DNA of 64,000 nucleotides from Tepiditoga spiralis (GCF_014701195.1 NZ_AP018712.1:1072501-1136500); one strand, 5' to 3'. Positions 16,855-26,362 are shown, numbered from the stretch's first letter. The notes: generated from the letters alone by a model not told the origin. A program made the numbers and translations.

Positions 16855-17923
16855 TAGATTTTTCCTCCTTGAGTAACGTAGGCTTTTTTCTCATCATTTT
16901 TATACTTATTTTTTCAAATCTTCTCACAAATTTTGTCCATTTTCCTTCAGTTTTACTTAAAGGATCTACTTTTATTGTATATATTCCACATGAGTTACCT
17001 GCTATAATATCTGTATAAAGCTGATCTCCAATTAAAACACATTCATTAGATTTGTAATCATACTCTTTTATTTTGTTTAATAATTTAAAGTTTAATGGTT
17101 TTAAACTCATATTCATTACACTTATATTTAATTTTTTTAATTCTTTTTTTATTTCATCAAATCTATATGCTCCACCATTTGAAGCTATTAATATATTCAT
17201 GTCTAAGTTTTGTATTTTTTTAAACAGTTCAGTTACTTCTTTACTTAGAGTTGATGTATGCCAAGGAACAAGTGTGTTATCAAAATCAAAAATAATAAGT
17301 TTGTGGTTTGTATTTTTTATTTTTTCATAATCAATTTCAAATATATTTTTTTTAAATTCATTTGGAACTGCTAAATCCATAACTCTAAAAAACCATCCTA
17401 TTGTATAAAAAAATAAAAAATATAATACTCTCGATACAATAGCCATAGTTTTTTTAAATCCATGATCTAATCCATAAGTATATGGATTTATTAAGATTGT
17501 ATAGAGTCCAAGTTTATTTCCAGCTAGTATATCAGTCATAAATAAATCACCTATAATTGCTGTGGTATTTATTTCTGCGTTCATTTCTTTAATTACTTTT
17601 TTTAATTTTTTAACTCCAGGTTTTCTCATTTTTGAATAAACACTTATTTTTCCATTTAATATTTTTTCTACATGTTCAACTCTTTTTTTGTTTGCATTTG
17701 TAACTATTGCAATATTAAATCCATCATTTAAAAGACGCTCGAAGAGTTCGAGCGTCTTCTTATTTAATTTTTTTTCTTTCCATACAGTTACAGTAAAATC
17801 ATAATCAAAAAAAAGTGTTTTAAATCCGTACTTTTTTAATTTTTTATAATCAATTGAATAAATATCTGGTTGGTTTTCTCTTGGTAGAGGTATGTATTTA
17901 AACGATCCCGTTGTGTGGCTCAA
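16844..17923 (-). CDS. tandem YqeG-like HAD phosphatase (two domains)
   Basis: A 359-residue protein made of two HAD-superfamily domains; typical YqeG is about 170 residues. Copy 1 has FFDYDFTVT (~38-46), IVTNANK and GDLFMTDILAGNKLGLYTI; copy 2 has IFDFDNTLVPW (~207-217), IASNGG and GDQLYTDIIAGNSCGIYTI. Both keep the nucleophile Asp and the acidic motif, so both may be active. A hydrophobic stretch between them (~145-160) could be a membrane or interdomain helix. TTG start 17923 with GGAGGTAG. It overlaps yqeH and the next small gene, suggesting joint function with YqeH. Confidence 0.85.
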   Translation of the reverse strand: MSHTTGSFKYIPLPRENQPDIYSIDYKKLKKYGFKTLFFDYDFTVTVWKEKKLNKKTLELFERLLNDGFNIAIVTNANKKRVEHVEKILNGKISVYSKMRKPGVKKLKKVIKEMNAEINTTAIIGDLFMTDILAGNKLGLYTILINPYTYGLDHGFKKTMAIVSRVLYFLFFYTIGWFFRVMDLAVPNEFKKNIFEIDYEKIKNTNHKLIIFDFDNTLVPWHTSTLSKEVTELFKKIQNLDMNILIASNGGAYRFDEIKKELKKLNISVMNMSLKPLNFKLLNKIKEYDYKSNECVLIGDQLYTDIIAGNSCGIYTIKVDPLSKTEGKWTKFVRRFEKISIKMMRKKPTLLKEEKSNEM

Positions 17924-18155
17924 TTTTTACTACCTCCAATTTAACCTGTTCATTTAATGAATTTATTAAAGTTAATGCTTCATCAACTAATCCTCCTGGA
18001 ACTATTATTTTAATATATCCATTTTCTACTCTATTTCTAACACTCATTACATGATCTTCTGCTTCTAATAAATATGTTATTAGATGAACATCTTCTTTGT
18101 TTATTTTTAAATAAACATCGTATTCCATATCAATTTTTTTTTCTAATTTTTCCAT
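17898..18155 (-). CDS. DUF4911-like small protein
   Basis: An 85-residue protein with an alternating beta-alpha pattern: DVYLKINKEDVHLITYLLEAEDH, then NGYIKIIVPGGLVDEALTLINSL. It resembles the DUF4911 family, whose role is unknown. No membrane segment is present. ATG 18155 follows GGAGG at the right distance; the TTG 12 bases earlier lies in the ribosome site. It overlaps the HAD gene by 26 bases. Confidence 0.65.
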   Translation of the reverse strand: MEKLEKKIDMEYDVYLKINKEDVHLITYLLEAEDHVMSVRNRVENGYIKIIVPGGLVDEALTLINSLNEQVKLEVVKIEPHNGIV

Positions 18156-18221
18156 TTTTTCCTCCAAAACAATATAAATTTTCCCTTAATTATAACTCAA
18201 TTTTTTTAAAACTATATAACT

Positions 18222-19502
18222 TTATAGTATCTTTGCAGCAACTGTTGCAAGATTTGATCTTTCACCTTTTACCATTATAACATGTGAAGATAGTTCACTA
18301 TTTTTAAATTTATTTGTTGCATATACTAATCCATTAGAAGAAGCGTCTAAATAAGGATTATCTATTTGATATGGATCTCCAGTTAAAATTATCTTTGTTC
18401 CTTCTCCTACTCTTGTTATTATAGTTTTTATTTCAGCTGGTGTAAGATTTTGTGCTTCATCTATTATCATATATTGTGATGGAATTGAACGACCTCTTAT
18501 ATAAGATAAAACTTCTATTTCTAAAATATCTTTTTTCATTAAAAATTCATCAGGTTTTTTACCTTTTCCTTCAAATAAAAATTCTAAGTTATCATATATT
18601 GGTTGAAGCCATGGTTTCATTTTTTCTTCAACATTTCCAGGCAAAAATCCAATTTCTTTTCCCATAGGTATTACAGGTTTTGACACTAATATTTTTTTAT
18701 ATAATTTTAAATTAAATATCATTTCTAATCCTGCAGCTATTGAAATTAAAGTTTTTCCAGTTCCAGCAATTCCAATAAGACTTATAAAAGGTATATCTGG
18801 ATTTAATAGAGCATCAATTGCAAATACTTGTTCAATATTTTTAGGAGTTATTCCAAATATTTCGGTATTTAGATCAACTACTAAGGGTATTAACTCATTA
18901 GTACTTTTTTTATATCTAAATAAAATATCATTTAAATTTATATACATATTTGGTAATAGTTCAGTATCTTTTAAAATATCATCTTTTATATATTTTTGTT
19001 TTTTTATATCTAGTTTTTCATTTTTTATAGATATATATCCTTTGGGTAGTAATTCCATATCAACTTTATCTGTTAAATAATCTTGACTTTCAATGCCCAT
19101 TGCATCAGCTTTTACTCTTAAATTTAAATCTTTACTAACTATTATAGTTTTTACAGGGTCTGTTTTTTGTAAATAAAGAGCATAAAAAATTATAAAGTCA
19201 TCCATACTCTTTCCTAAATATCTAGGAATTTCATTATCATAATTTTTATTTAATGTCATAATCTTTAATATGCCACCATTTTCTAATTTAATTCCAGAAT
19301 GAAGATTACCTTTTTTTCTAAGTTTATCTAAGATTCTATTAACATCTCTCGCTGATTTAGCAACCTTATCTTGTCTGGTTTTTAATTTATCTATTTCTTC
19401 TAAAACAGGAAATGGGATTATAACATTATTATCTTGAAAATTAAAAATTGCTTTTGGATCATGTATTAAAGTATTGGTGTCAAGTACATAATTTTTTACC
19501 AT
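18222..19502 (-). CDS. PhoH-family ATPase with N-terminal PIN domain
   Basis: A 426-residue PhoH2/YlaK-type protein. The N-terminal PIN nuclease domain (1-~150) starts with YVLDTNTLIHDP, with later acidic residues in PVLEEIDKLK and DDFIIFYA. The C-terminal PhoH ATPase has Walker A GIAGTGKTL (~247), Walker B YMIIDEAQNLTP (~343) and ILTGDPYQID. Family members are linked to RNA unwinding and cleavage. ATG behind GGAGGTGG, with a TATGGTATAAT promoter upstream. Confidence 0.9.
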   Translation of the reverse strand: MVKNYVLDTNTLIHDPKAIFNFQDNNVIIPFPVLEEIDKLKTRQDKVAKSARDVNRILDKLRKKGNLHSGIKLENGGILKIMTLNKNYDNEIPRYLGKSMDDFIIFYALYLQKTDPVKTIIVSKDLNLRVKADAMGIESQDYLTDKVDMELLPKGYISIKNEKLDIKKQKYIKDDILKDTELLPNMYINLNDILFRYKKSTNELIPLVVDLNTEIFGITPKNIEQVFAIDALLNPDIPFISLIGIAGTGKTLISIAAGLEMIFNLKLYKKILVSKPVIPMGKEIGFLPGNVEEKMKPWLQPIYDNLEFLFEGKGKKPDEFLMKKDILEIEVLSYIRGRSIPSQYMIIDEAQNLTPAEIKTIITRVGEGTKIILTGDPYQIDNPYLDASSNGLVYATNKFKNSELSSHVIMVKGERSNLATVAAKIL

Positions 19503-19537
19503 AAAACCACCTCCGAAATTAAAGTTCTTTCAATATA

Positions 19538-19548
19538 ATTATACCATA
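19538..19548 (-). promoter_or_regulatory. extended -10 promoter of the PhoH gene
   Basis: Minus strand TATGGTATAAT, about 35 bases before the PhoH start. Confidence 0.6.
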
Positions 19549-19597
19549 TTATTCACTTTTTTTTAACATTCATTAATGTTTTTTATTTAATAAAAAG

Positions 19598-19608
19598 TAT
19601 GGTACAAT
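19598..19608 (+). promoter_or_regulatory. extended -10 promoter of the HD gene
   Basis: TATGGTACAAT, one base different from the recurring extended -10 element, about 33 bases before the HD-domain gene start. Confidence 0.55.
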
Positions 19609-19641
19609 TAAAAAATTCAATATAAGTGCAAGGAGGTAAAA

Positions 19642-20223
19642 ATGGATTACATAAAAAAAACTTATGAATTTATAAAAAAAGAGATTTCATTTCAAGAAGG
19701 ATCACATAATTTAGATCATACATTAAGAGTTTTAAAAAATGCTGTAGATATACAAAAAAAAGAGGGAGGAGATTATGAAATTATTGTTCTTTCAACTTTA
19801 TTACATGATATAGCAAGAAATTTAGAATTATCTGGAAAAATTTCATGTCATGCTGAAGAAGGCGCAAAAATATCAAAAAAATTTTTAAGAGAAATAGGTT
19901 ATGAAAAATACGAAGAAGTTGCTTATTGTATAAAAACGCATAGATACAAAAAAGGAATAATTCCTCAAACTTTAGAAGCAAGAATTTTACAAGATGCAGA
20001 TAGATTGGATGCACTTGGAAGAATAGGTGTTGTAAGAACATTAATACATGATAGTAATAGGCCATTAGAAAATTCAATAAATCATTTTTATGAAAAAATT
20101 TTGAAGTTAAAAGACACAATGAATACTAAAACCGCAAAAAATATAGCAGAAAAAAAACATAATATTGTTTTAGAATTTGTGAAAGGATTAGAAGAAGAAT
20201 TAAACAATAAGTATACTTTTTAA
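19642..20223 (+). CDS. HD-domain phosphohydrolase
   Basis: A 193-residue HD-superfamily protein. Metal ligands appear as His in GSHNLDHTLRV (~22-27), the HD pair in LLHDIAR (~54-55), His in CHAEEGAKI and Asp in LQDADRLDALGRIGV (~117-121). This arrangement matches the YedJ-type group of uncharacterised nucleotide or phosphate-ester hydrolases. ATG follows AGGAGG. The gene has its own promoter and is divergent from phoH. Confidence 0.85.
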   Translation: MDYIKKTYEFIKKEISFQEGSHNLDHTLRVLKNAVDIQKKEGGDYEIIVLSTLLHDIARNLELSGKISCHAEEGAKISKKFLREIGYEKYEEVAYCIKTHRYKKGIIPQTLEARILQDADRLDALGRIGVVRTLIHDSNRPLENSINHFYEKILKLKDTMNTKTAKNIAEKKHNIVLEFVKGLEEELNNKYTF

Positions 20224-20285
20224 TTAATTTAAAATAAATGTAGTTAAAAGTATATAATGCAATAACAGTGATAAAATAAAAACTC

Positions 20286-20314
20286 TTGACTAATAAAAAA
20301 TCTTATAGTATAAT
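20286..20314 (+). promoter_or_regulatory. promoter of the tRNA operon
   Basis: TTGACT (20286-20291), a 17-base spacer and TATAAT (20309-20314), about 17 bases before the first tRNA. Confidence 0.85.
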
Positions 20315-20330
20315 ATACATGATTTTACGA

Positions 20331-20407
20331 GCAGGAGTAGCTTCAACCGGTAGAGCGCTGCCTTGGTAAGGCAGAGGTTGTGGGTTCGAATCCCATCTCT
20401 TGCTCCA
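20331..20407 (+). tRNA. tRNA-Thr (anticodon GGT)
   Basis: The acceptor GCAGGAG pairs with CTCTTGC with one G-T pair. The anticodon stem CTGCC/GGCAG encloses loop TTGGTAA, giving anticodon GGT. The T arm is GTGGG-TTCGAAT-CCCAT. CCA is encoded. It reads ACC/ACU threonine codons. Confidence 0.95.
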
Positions 20408-20410
20408 TGT

Positions 20411-20485
20411 GCGAATGTAGCTCAGCGGTAGAGCACTTGCTTGCCAAGCAAGGGGTCGCGGGTTCGAACCCCGTCTTTCGCTCCA
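20411..20485 (+). tRNA. tRNA-Gly (anticodon GCC)
   Basis: The acceptor GCGAATG pairs with CTTTCGC except for a T-T mismatch at the sixth pair. The anticodon stem CTTGC/GCAAG has loop TTGCCAA, anticodon GCC. The T arm is GCGGG-TTCGAAC-CCCGT. CCA is encoded. Only 3 bases separate it from tRNA-Thr. Confidence 0.93.
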
Positions 20486-20489
20486 TATG

Positions 20490-20516
20490 CTCCGGTTTTA
20501 ACCGGAGTTTTTTTTT
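20490..20516 (+). terminator. terminator after the tRNAs
   Basis: CTCCGGTT (20490-20497), TT loop, AACCGGAG (20500-20507), then nine T. It lies 14 bases before the methyltransferase start, so that gene would be read mainly by read-through or from a promoter not seen. Confidence 0.9.
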
Positions 20517-20530
20517 ACGGAGGCGATGTT

Positions 20531-21280
20531 ATGAAATCTTATGAATATTATGATAAAATTTCTAATGAGTATGATTCAATGTATGAAGATGTTTATTGGA
20601 AATTACACAATAAACTCATAAGAGAAGTTATAATGGAAAAAGTTTTAAATCTTGAAGGGGAAAAAGCGTTAGATATTGGTTGTGGAACAGGTATTTGGAC
20701 TAATCTTTTAAAAGATATTGGATTTGATGTTTATGCTATAGATCCTTCTGAAAATATGGTTAATATAACTCAAAAAAGATTAAAGAAAAATAAAAATATA
20801 AAGGTTGGATTTATAGAAAATATTGAATTTGAAGAAACTTTTGATGTTATACTTGCAATAGGAGATATTTTGAGTTATGCAAAAGATCCTTTAAAAGGAA
20901 TTGAAGAGGTTAGAAAACATTTAAATAAAGATGGACTTTTTATTGGAACTGTTGATAATTTGACAAGATTCATTCAAGATGCTTTTATTCAAAAGGAATT
21001 TAATCTTATGAAAAAAATGAAAAGAGAAAAAAGTGTACAAATAGGACTTTCTCAAAAAATGTCTTTTGACTCAAAACTCTATACAGTTAATGAATTAGAA
21101 TCTACATTGAATGCTTTTTTTAATGAAGTAGAATTAAAAGGGATAATGGTTTTTCCATTTGAAAATGATGTGGAAATGTATAAATATTCATATGAAATCT
21201 ATGAACTTGAAAAAGTTTTTATGAATGATAAAAATCACATAAACAATGCCGAACATTTAATGTTTATCTGTAAAAAATGA
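20531..21280 (+). CDS. class I SAM-dependent methyltransferase
   Basis: A 249-residue protein with motif I ALDIGCGTGIWTNLL (~43-57), an acidic strand end in VYAIDPSENM, and motif IV DVILAIGDILSYAKDP. The substrate is unknown. The start is ATG 20531 (MKSYEYYDKIS) behind GGAGG; a longer frame upstream reads through the tRNA-Gly and is not real. Overlaps the next gene by 4 bases (ATGA). Confidence 0.85.
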   Translation: MKSYEYYDKISNEYDSMYEDVYWKLHNKLIREVIMEKVLNLEGEKALDIGCGTGIWTNLLKDIGFDVYAIDPSENMVNITQKRLKKNKNIKVGFIENIEFEETFDVILAIGDILSYAKDPLKGIEEVRKHLNKDGLFIGTVDNLTRFIQDAFIQKEFNLMKKMKREKSVQIGLSQKMSFDSKLYTVNELESTLNAFFNEVELKGIMVFPFENDVEMYKYSYEIYELEKVFMNDKNHINNAEHLMFICKK

Positions 21281-21909
21281 AAAGAAATATATATATGTTA
21301 CGAAGAATGAATATATATAAACTAATAAAATATGCACAAATAGGAGATAATGAAGCCATGGGAATGATACTTGAGAAATTTGAACCTATGGCTAAATCTG
21401 TTTCTGCAAAATATTATGGAACTTGGGCAGACTTTGAAGATTTTGTTCAAGTTGGATTTGTTGGATTAATACAAGCAGTTTATAATTATAAAGAAACTTC
21501 TAATACAAAGTTTTCTACATTTGCATATCTAAATATTTCTTCTGAAATAAAGTCTTTTATTACTTATTTGAATAGACAAAAAAATAAGGTTTTAACAGAA
21601 GCTATCGATATAGATAATACACTTGATGATTCATCTGAAAATGGAGAAAGTTTTTTTGAAACAGGTGAAGATGAATTTAAAAATATACTTGTATCGTATA
21701 TAATTGATTCGAGTATTGAAACTCTAAAAGATGATGAAAAAGAAATGATAAATCTTTGGAGAAAAGGTTATAGTTACTCTGAAATTTCTAAAAAACTTAA
21801 AATAAAAAATAAAAAGATAGACAATACTATTCAAAAATTAAAAAAAATTTTATCAAAAAAAGAAAGTGTTTATTATAAAGTACAAACTTTTTTTGGAGGT
21901 GGAAAATGA
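21277..21909 (+). CDS. sigma-70-family factor (SigH-like)
   Basis: A 210-residue two-domain sigma factor. Region 2 (~20-95) has ADFEDFVQVGFVGLIQAVYNYKE...KFSTFAYLNISSEIKSFI; region 4 (~155-195) has LKDDEKEMINLWRKGYSYSEISKKLKIKNKKIDNTIQKLKKIL, a helix-turn-helix. Regions 1 and 3 are absent, as in SigH/ECF-type factors. The start overlaps the methyltransferase stop; ATG 21307 is an alternative because no strong ribosome site precedes 21277. A membrane protein follows with a 4-base overlap and could be a partner, but it does not resemble known anti-sigma factors. Confidence 0.8.
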   Translation: MKRNIYMLRRMNIYKLIKYAQIGDNEAMGMILEKFEPMAKSVSAKYYGTWADFEDFVQVGFVGLIQAVYNYKETSNTKFSTFAYLNISSEIKSFITYLNRQKNKVLTEAIDIDNTLDDSSENGESFFETGEDEFKNILVSYIIDSSIETLKDDEKEMINLWRKGYSYSEISKKLKIKNKKIDNTIQKLKKILSKKESVYYKVQTFFGGGK

Positions 21910-22517
21910 AATCTAAAATTATTTTATTTACAATTGCTATAGTTGCTATTTTACTTGCAATTGGAACTGAAATAAGAATGTTAAATTTTAAAAGATCTAT
22001 GGAAAAACAAATGAATAGATTGAGTGAAATTACTAATTCGAAATTATCAGATGTAAATAAAGAATTAAATGATTTAAAAGTATACTTTGAACCAAATGGA
22101 ATAGTTGAAAAATATATAATTTCAAATAATTTTTTGAAAAAAAATATGGATGATTTAGACAAAATTTTAACTGATTTTCAAAGCAATTCAAGAACGGGAT
22201 ACTTACAAATATATATAATTGGTTCTGAAAATGTTTGGTGTGCATTTAAAAATCCTGAAGGTAAATATATTTTTCAAGGAAATTTAAATCCAGGATTAAA
22301 TCCAGAAAAATTTTATTTTTTTAAGTCACCATCAATAAATACAAAGTATACTTATACGATAGATTATTGTTCTTCGTTTAAAACAGGTAATATGGATAAA
22401 GTATACTTTTTGATTCAAGAACCTGGACAATCTAGAATCAAAAAGCATCCTGAAGAAAAAATTGAAAATATAACAAAAGCTTTAAATCTTTACATACCAA
22501 CAATAACAGGAAAATAA
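21906..22517 (+). CDS. hypothetical membrane-anchored protein downstream of the sigma-like gene
   Basis: A 203-residue protein with one N-terminal membrane helix (residues ~4-21, IILFTIAIVAILLAIGT), then a charged helical or coiled-coil segment (~28-90) and a C-terminal beta-rich domain (YLQIYIIGSENVWCAFKNPEG, YTIDYCSSFKTG). No family is recognised. It overlaps the sigma-like gene by 4 bases behind GGAGGTGG, so the two are translationally coupled. A regulatory or sensory link to the sigma factor is only inference. Confidence 0.6.
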   Translation: MKSKIILFTIAIVAILLAIGTEIRMLNFKRSMEKQMNRLSEITNSKLSDVNKELNDLKVYFEPNGIVEKYIISNNFLKKNMDDLDKILTDFQSNSRTGYLQIYIIGSENVWCAFKNPEGKYIFQGNLNPGLNPEKFYFFKSPSINTKYTYTIDYCSSFKTGNMDKVYFLIQEPGQSRIKKHPEEKIENITKALNLYIPTITGK

Positions 22518-22538
22518 GGGCATAGCCCTTATTTTTTT
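22512..22538 (+). terminator. intrinsic terminator
   Basis: AAATAAGGGC/GCCCTTATTT with a 3-base loop and a T-run, directly after the stop of the membrane protein gene. Confidence 0.85.
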
Positions 22539-22618
22539 ACTCTTGAAAAAAGAAGTTTCTTAATGTATAATCTTTGTGATGAAGTGAAAATTTTTTTTGA
22601 TATTTTTTAAGGATAATG

Positions 22619-22627
22619 TGTTATAAT
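22619..22627 (+). promoter_or_regulatory. extended -10 promoter of leuS-rex
   Basis: TGT-TATAAT, 34 bases before the leuS start. A 5-4-5 inverted repeat TGTTA-TAAT-TAACA (22619-22632) overlaps it. Confidence 0.55.
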
Positions 22628-22660
22628 TAACAATAAGAATTTATGACTGGAGGGAAAAGC

Positions 22661-25153
22661 ATGGAAAAAGAATACAACCCCGGTTCATTTGAACAAAAAT
22701 GGAGAAAAAAATGGGAAGATGAAGGGATTTTTAAAACACCACAATATTCAGAAAAAGAAAAGTTTTATAACTTAATAATGTTTCCGTATCCATCTGGAAC
22801 ATTGCATGTTGGACATGTAAAAAATTATGTTATAGGGGATGTTATTGCAAGATACAAAAGAATGAAAGGTTTTAATGTTTTACATCCTTTTGGATATGAT
22901 TCATTTGGATTACCTGCAGAAAATGCTGCAATAAAAAATGGAAATATTCATCCAGAAACATGGACTTATAAAAATATAGATATTATAAGAAATCAAATAA
23001 AAAACTTAGGAATAAGTTATGATTGGGATAGAGAAATTATGACTTGTTCAGAAGATTATTATAAATGGACACAATGGTTATTTGTAAAATTTTATGAAAA
23101 AGGTCTTGCTTATAAGAAAAAAGCAGCTGTTAATTGGTGTCCAAGTTGTAATACAGTTCTTGCTAATGAACAAGTAGTTTCAGGAAAATGTGAAAGATGT
23201 GGAACAGAAGTTGAAATGAAACAACTTGAACAATGGTACTTTAAAATTACAGATTATGCTGAAAAATTATTACAAGGAATAGAAAAATTAGATGGATGGC
23301 CTGAAAATGTAAAAACTATGCAAAAAAACTGGATAGGAAAGAGCTATGGAGCAGAAGTTGAATTTAAAATAGAAAATTCAAATGAAACTTTTAAAGTATT
23401 TACAACAAGACCAGATACATTATTTGGTGTTACTTTTATGGCGCTTGCTCCAGAATCACCACTTGTTGAAACTTTGACAACAAAAGAACAAAAAGAAGAA
23501 GTTAAAAATTTTATGAATAGACTTTCACAACAAGATAAATTTAAAAGAATAGCTGAAGGTGCAAAAAAAGACGGAGTATTCACTGGAAGCTATGCAATAA
23601 ATCCAGTGAATGGTGAAAAGATTCCAATATACGTTGCAAACTATATTTTGTTTGAATATGGTACAGGAGCTATTATGGCTGTTCCTGCCCATGATCAAAG
23701 GGATTTTGAATTTGCAAAAGAGTTTGATTTACCAATAAGAGTTGTTATTTTGCCAGAAGGAAAAGATTTGAATGCGAAAGAAATGACTGAAGCACATGTT
23801 GCTGAAGGAATAATGTTGAATTCAGGAAAGTTCAATGGAATGAAAAATAAAGAGGCATTAAAAGAAATTGCAAAATGGTTAGAAGAAGAAAAAATTGGAA
23901 AAATGACAACTCAATATAAATTGAGAGATTGGTTAATTTCAAGACAAAGATATTGGGGAGCACCTATTCCAATTGTATACTGTGAAAAGTGTGGAGCTGT
24001 ACCAGTACCTGAAAAAGATTTACCAGTAAAACTTCCAAAAAATGTTGAATTTGATGAAACTGGAAAAAGTCCTTTGGTAGGGAACAAAGAATTTGTTGAA
24101 ACAACTTGTCCAGTTTGTGGTGGAAAGGCAAAACGTGAAGTTGACACAATGGATACCTTTGTTGATTCATCTTGGTATTATTTAAGGTATATAAATCCAA
24201 AGATGACAGATAAAATTTTTGACAAAAAAGATGTAAATAATTGGCTTCCTGTTGATCAATATATTGGTGGAGTAGAGCATGCGATTCTTCATTTGCTATA
24301 TTCTAGATTTATAACAAAAGTTTTGAACGATATGGAATTAATAGATTTTGATGAACCATTTACTAAATTATTTACTCAAGGAATGATTTACAAAGATGGC
24401 GCAAAAATGTCAAAATCAAAAGGAAATGTGGTTTCTCCAGAAGACATAATAAAAAAATATGGCACAGATGCACTTAGAACTTATATACTGTTTATAGGTC
24501 CACCTGAAAAAGATGCTGAATGGAATGATAGCGGTATAGATGGAATATACAGATTTTTAAATAGAGTATGGAATAATTATGTTAAATTCATTGAAAAGAT
24601 AAGAGATATTGAATTAAATACAGTAGAAGTAAAAACAAAAGAAGAAAAAAATCTAAGAAGAAAATTACATCAAATGATAGAAAAAATAACTAGAGATATA
24701 GAAGGAAGTTTTCAATTTAATACAGCAATTAGTGGTATGATGGAAATAACAAATGAACTTTCACATTATTTAAAAAATGTAAAAGAAGAATCTTGGAATT
24801 TGAAACTTTTAAAAGAAGTTGGAAGAGATTTTGCAATAATGATTTCACCTATAGCTCCTCATTTATCAGAAGAACTTTGGAGTTTAATGGGAAACAATGA
24901 AACAATTTTAAAAGCAGAGTGGCCTAAGGTTGATAAAAAAGCATTAGAAGTTGATGAATTAAAGATAATAGTTCAAGTAAATGGAAAGGTAAGAAACACA
25001 ATAATGATTTCTCCAGATGAAAAAGAAGATAAAGTAAAAGAAATTGCTTTAAATGATGAGAGAGTAAAAAAATTTATAGAAGGTAAAAATATTGTAAAGG
25101 TAATTTATGTTCCTAAAAAGCTTGTTAGCATAGTTATAAAGGGGGATAAATAA
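22661..25153 (+). CDS. leuS: leucyl-tRNA synthetase
   Basis: An 830-residue class Ia synthetase of normal length. The HIGH-type motif [11 protein letters not shown] is at ~42-52, zinc-type Cys pairs in CPSC...CERCG (~154-175), the CP1 editing domain with [11 protein letters not shown] (~246) and [15 protein letters not shown] (~336), and [13 protein letters not shown] (~580). The start ATG 22661 follows GGAGGG; an ATG 18 bases upstream lacks a ribosome site. It heads the operon that contains rex. Confidence 0.97.
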   Translation: MEKEYNPGSFEQKWRKKWEDEGIFKTPQYSEKEKFYNLIMFPYPSGTLHVGHVKNYVIGDVIARYKRMKGFNVLHPFGYDSFGLPAENAAIKNGNIHPETWTYKNIDIIRNQIKNLGISYDWDREIMTCSEDYYKWTQWLFVKFYEKGLAYKKKAAVNWCPSCNTVLANEQVVSGKCERCGTEVEMKQLEQWYFKITDYAEKLLQGIEKLDGWPENVKTMQKNWIGKSYGAEVEFKIENSNETFKVFTTRPDTLFGVTFMALAPESPLVETLTTKEQKEEVKNFMNRLSQQDKFKRIAEGAKKDGVFTGSYAINPVNGEKIPIYVANYILFEYGTGAIMAVPAHDQRDFEFAKEFDLPIRVVILPEGKDLNAKEMTEAHVAEGIMLNSGKFNGMKNKEALKEIAKWLEEEKIGKMTTQYKLRDWLISRQRYWGAPIPIVYCEKCGAVPVPEKDLPVKLPKNVEFDETGKSPLVGNKEFVETTCPVCGGKAKREVDTMDTFVDSSWYYLRYINPKMTDKIFDKKDVNNWLPVDQYIGGVEHAILHLLYSRFITKVLNDMELIDFDEPFTKLFTQGMIYKDGAKMSKSKGNVVSPEDIIKKYGTDALRTYILFIGPPEKDAEWNDSGIDGIYRFLNRVWNNYVKFIEKIRDIELNTVEVKTKEEKNLRRKLHQMIEKITRDIEGSFQFNTAISGMMEITNELSHYLKNVKEESWNLKLLKEVGRDFAIMISPIAPHLSEELWSLMGNNETILKAEWPKVDKKALEVDELKIIVQVNGKVRNTIMISPDEKEDKVKEIALNDERVKKFIEGKNIVKVIYVPKKLVSIVIKGDK

Positions 25154-25824
25154 TGCTAAAAAGAAGCAAAATACCTAAACCGACAGTAAAAAGACTTGCT
25201 GTATATTTTAGATGTATAACAAAGTTAAGTAATGATGGAATTGAAAAAACTTCGTCTAAAGAAATTGCAGAAAGGCTTAGTATAAAAGCTTCTCAAGTTA
25301 GAAAAGATTTATCATATTTTGGGGAATTTGGTAAAAGAGGAGTAGGTTATGATATAGAAAAACTTTCGTTTAAGTTAAGAGAAATATTGGGTTTAGAAAA
25401 GTTATGGAATGTAGCAATAGTTGGATCTGGAAATCTTGGTTTTGCAATAGCAAATTATTCAGGATTAGAAGCAAATGGATTTAAAGTGGTTTCTGCATTT
25501 GATATTGATGAAAAGAAAATTGGCAATGTAATACTTCCTGGTGTAACTATAAAAAGATTTTCTGAATTTTCAAAAGAAATTAAGGAAAAAGATATAGAAA
25601 TAGCAATATTAACTGTTCCTGCAAATGTTGCACAAGATGTAGCAGACAAAGTTATAGATAATGGAATAAAAGGAATATTGAATTTTTGTCCAGTTCCTTT
25701 ATCAGCTCCTGAAAATGTATCAATAGAAGATGTTGATTTTGTAATTTCATTAAAGGCATTGACTTTTGAAATAACTTCAAGAGAACAAGAAAAAAAAGAA
25801 CAAGAAAAAAGAAACAATGCCTAA
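25153..25824 (+). CDS. rex: redox-sensing transcriptional repressor Rex
   Basis: A 223-residue repressor. The N-terminal winged helix (1-~80) has [14 protein letters not shown] and [22 protein letters not shown]; the C-terminal Rossmann domain has [16 protein letters not shown] (~88-103) binding NAD(H). Rex releases DNA when NADH is high. Its start overlaps the leuS stop (TAATG). A close match to the Rex operator lies at 27309-27326 at the hydrogenase maturation promoter, a likely target. Confidence 0.95.
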   Translation: MLKRSKIPKPTVKRLAVYFRCITKLSNDGIEKTSSKEIAERLSIKASQVRKDLSYFGEFGKRGVGYDIEKLSFKLREILGLEKLWNVAIVGSGNLGFAIANYSGLEANGFKVVSAFDIDEKKIGNVILPGVTIKRFSEFSKEIKEKDIEIAILTVPANVAQDVADKVIDNGIKGILNFCPVPLSAPENVSIEDVDFVISLKALTFEITSREQEKKEQEKRNNA

Positions 25825-26362
25825 TTTCAAAACACACATTTCGAGCGGAGTAATAACTTTTCCAGTATTTTATTTGTTATTTTTGTACTTAGGAAAAGTC
25901 ATTACAGGATATTATTTTCATTTTAATGCAATTCAAATAACTTTAGGTTTTTCTTTGTTTATACTTGGTAGTGATTTTCCTGATGTTGATCATCAAAACG
26001 CTTTAATAAATAAGGTTTTTAGAATATTGCTTTTAATTTTTTCTGTTTATTATGCGTTTGATAATAAAATGTTTTTTTTAAAGTACATTAAACTTCCATT
26101 TTTATTTGAAAGTACTTTAATATTAATTTTATCAATTGTATTTGGAATAGTAATTGGATATATTTTTAATAAGACAACAAAACATAGAGGTATTTGGCAT
26201 TCTATTTTTATGGCCATATTTTGGAGTATATTAATATACTTTTTAAATTATAGGTCTTTTGCAAAAGTATATTATTCTATTAGTTTTTTATTTGGAGATA
26301 TACTACATTTATTTTTAGATAAATTTTTTCAAGAAGGAAAAAATGGACTTAAATTAAAATGA
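25817..26362 (+). CDS. YdjM-like membrane-bound metal-dependent hydrolase
   Basis: A 181-residue membrane protein with about four or five helices. The N-terminus [11 protein letters not shown], then [11 protein letters not shown] (~52-62) and [12 protein letters not shown] (~117-128) carry the His/Asp residues conserved in the YdjM/DUF457 family. The exact substrate is unknown. It overlaps rex by 8 bases and lacks a strong ribosome site, so it probably depends on coupled translation. Confidence 0.8.
   Translation: MPNFKTHISSGVITFPVFYLLFLYLGKVITGYYFHFNAIQITLGFSLFILGSDFPDVDHQNALINKVFRILLLIFSVYYAFDNKMFFLKYIKLPFLFESTLILILSIVFGIVIGYIFNKTTKHRGIWHSIFMAIFWSILIYFLNYRSFAKVYYSISFLFGDILHLFLDKFFQEGKNGLKLK

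Noticed and set aside
22616-22633. Second Rex operator at the leuS-rex promoter
   Set aside because: TGTTA-TAAT-TAACA overlaps the -10, but the half-sites are two bases too close for the Rex consensus and the left outer part does not match. Autoregulation remains possible but unsupported.
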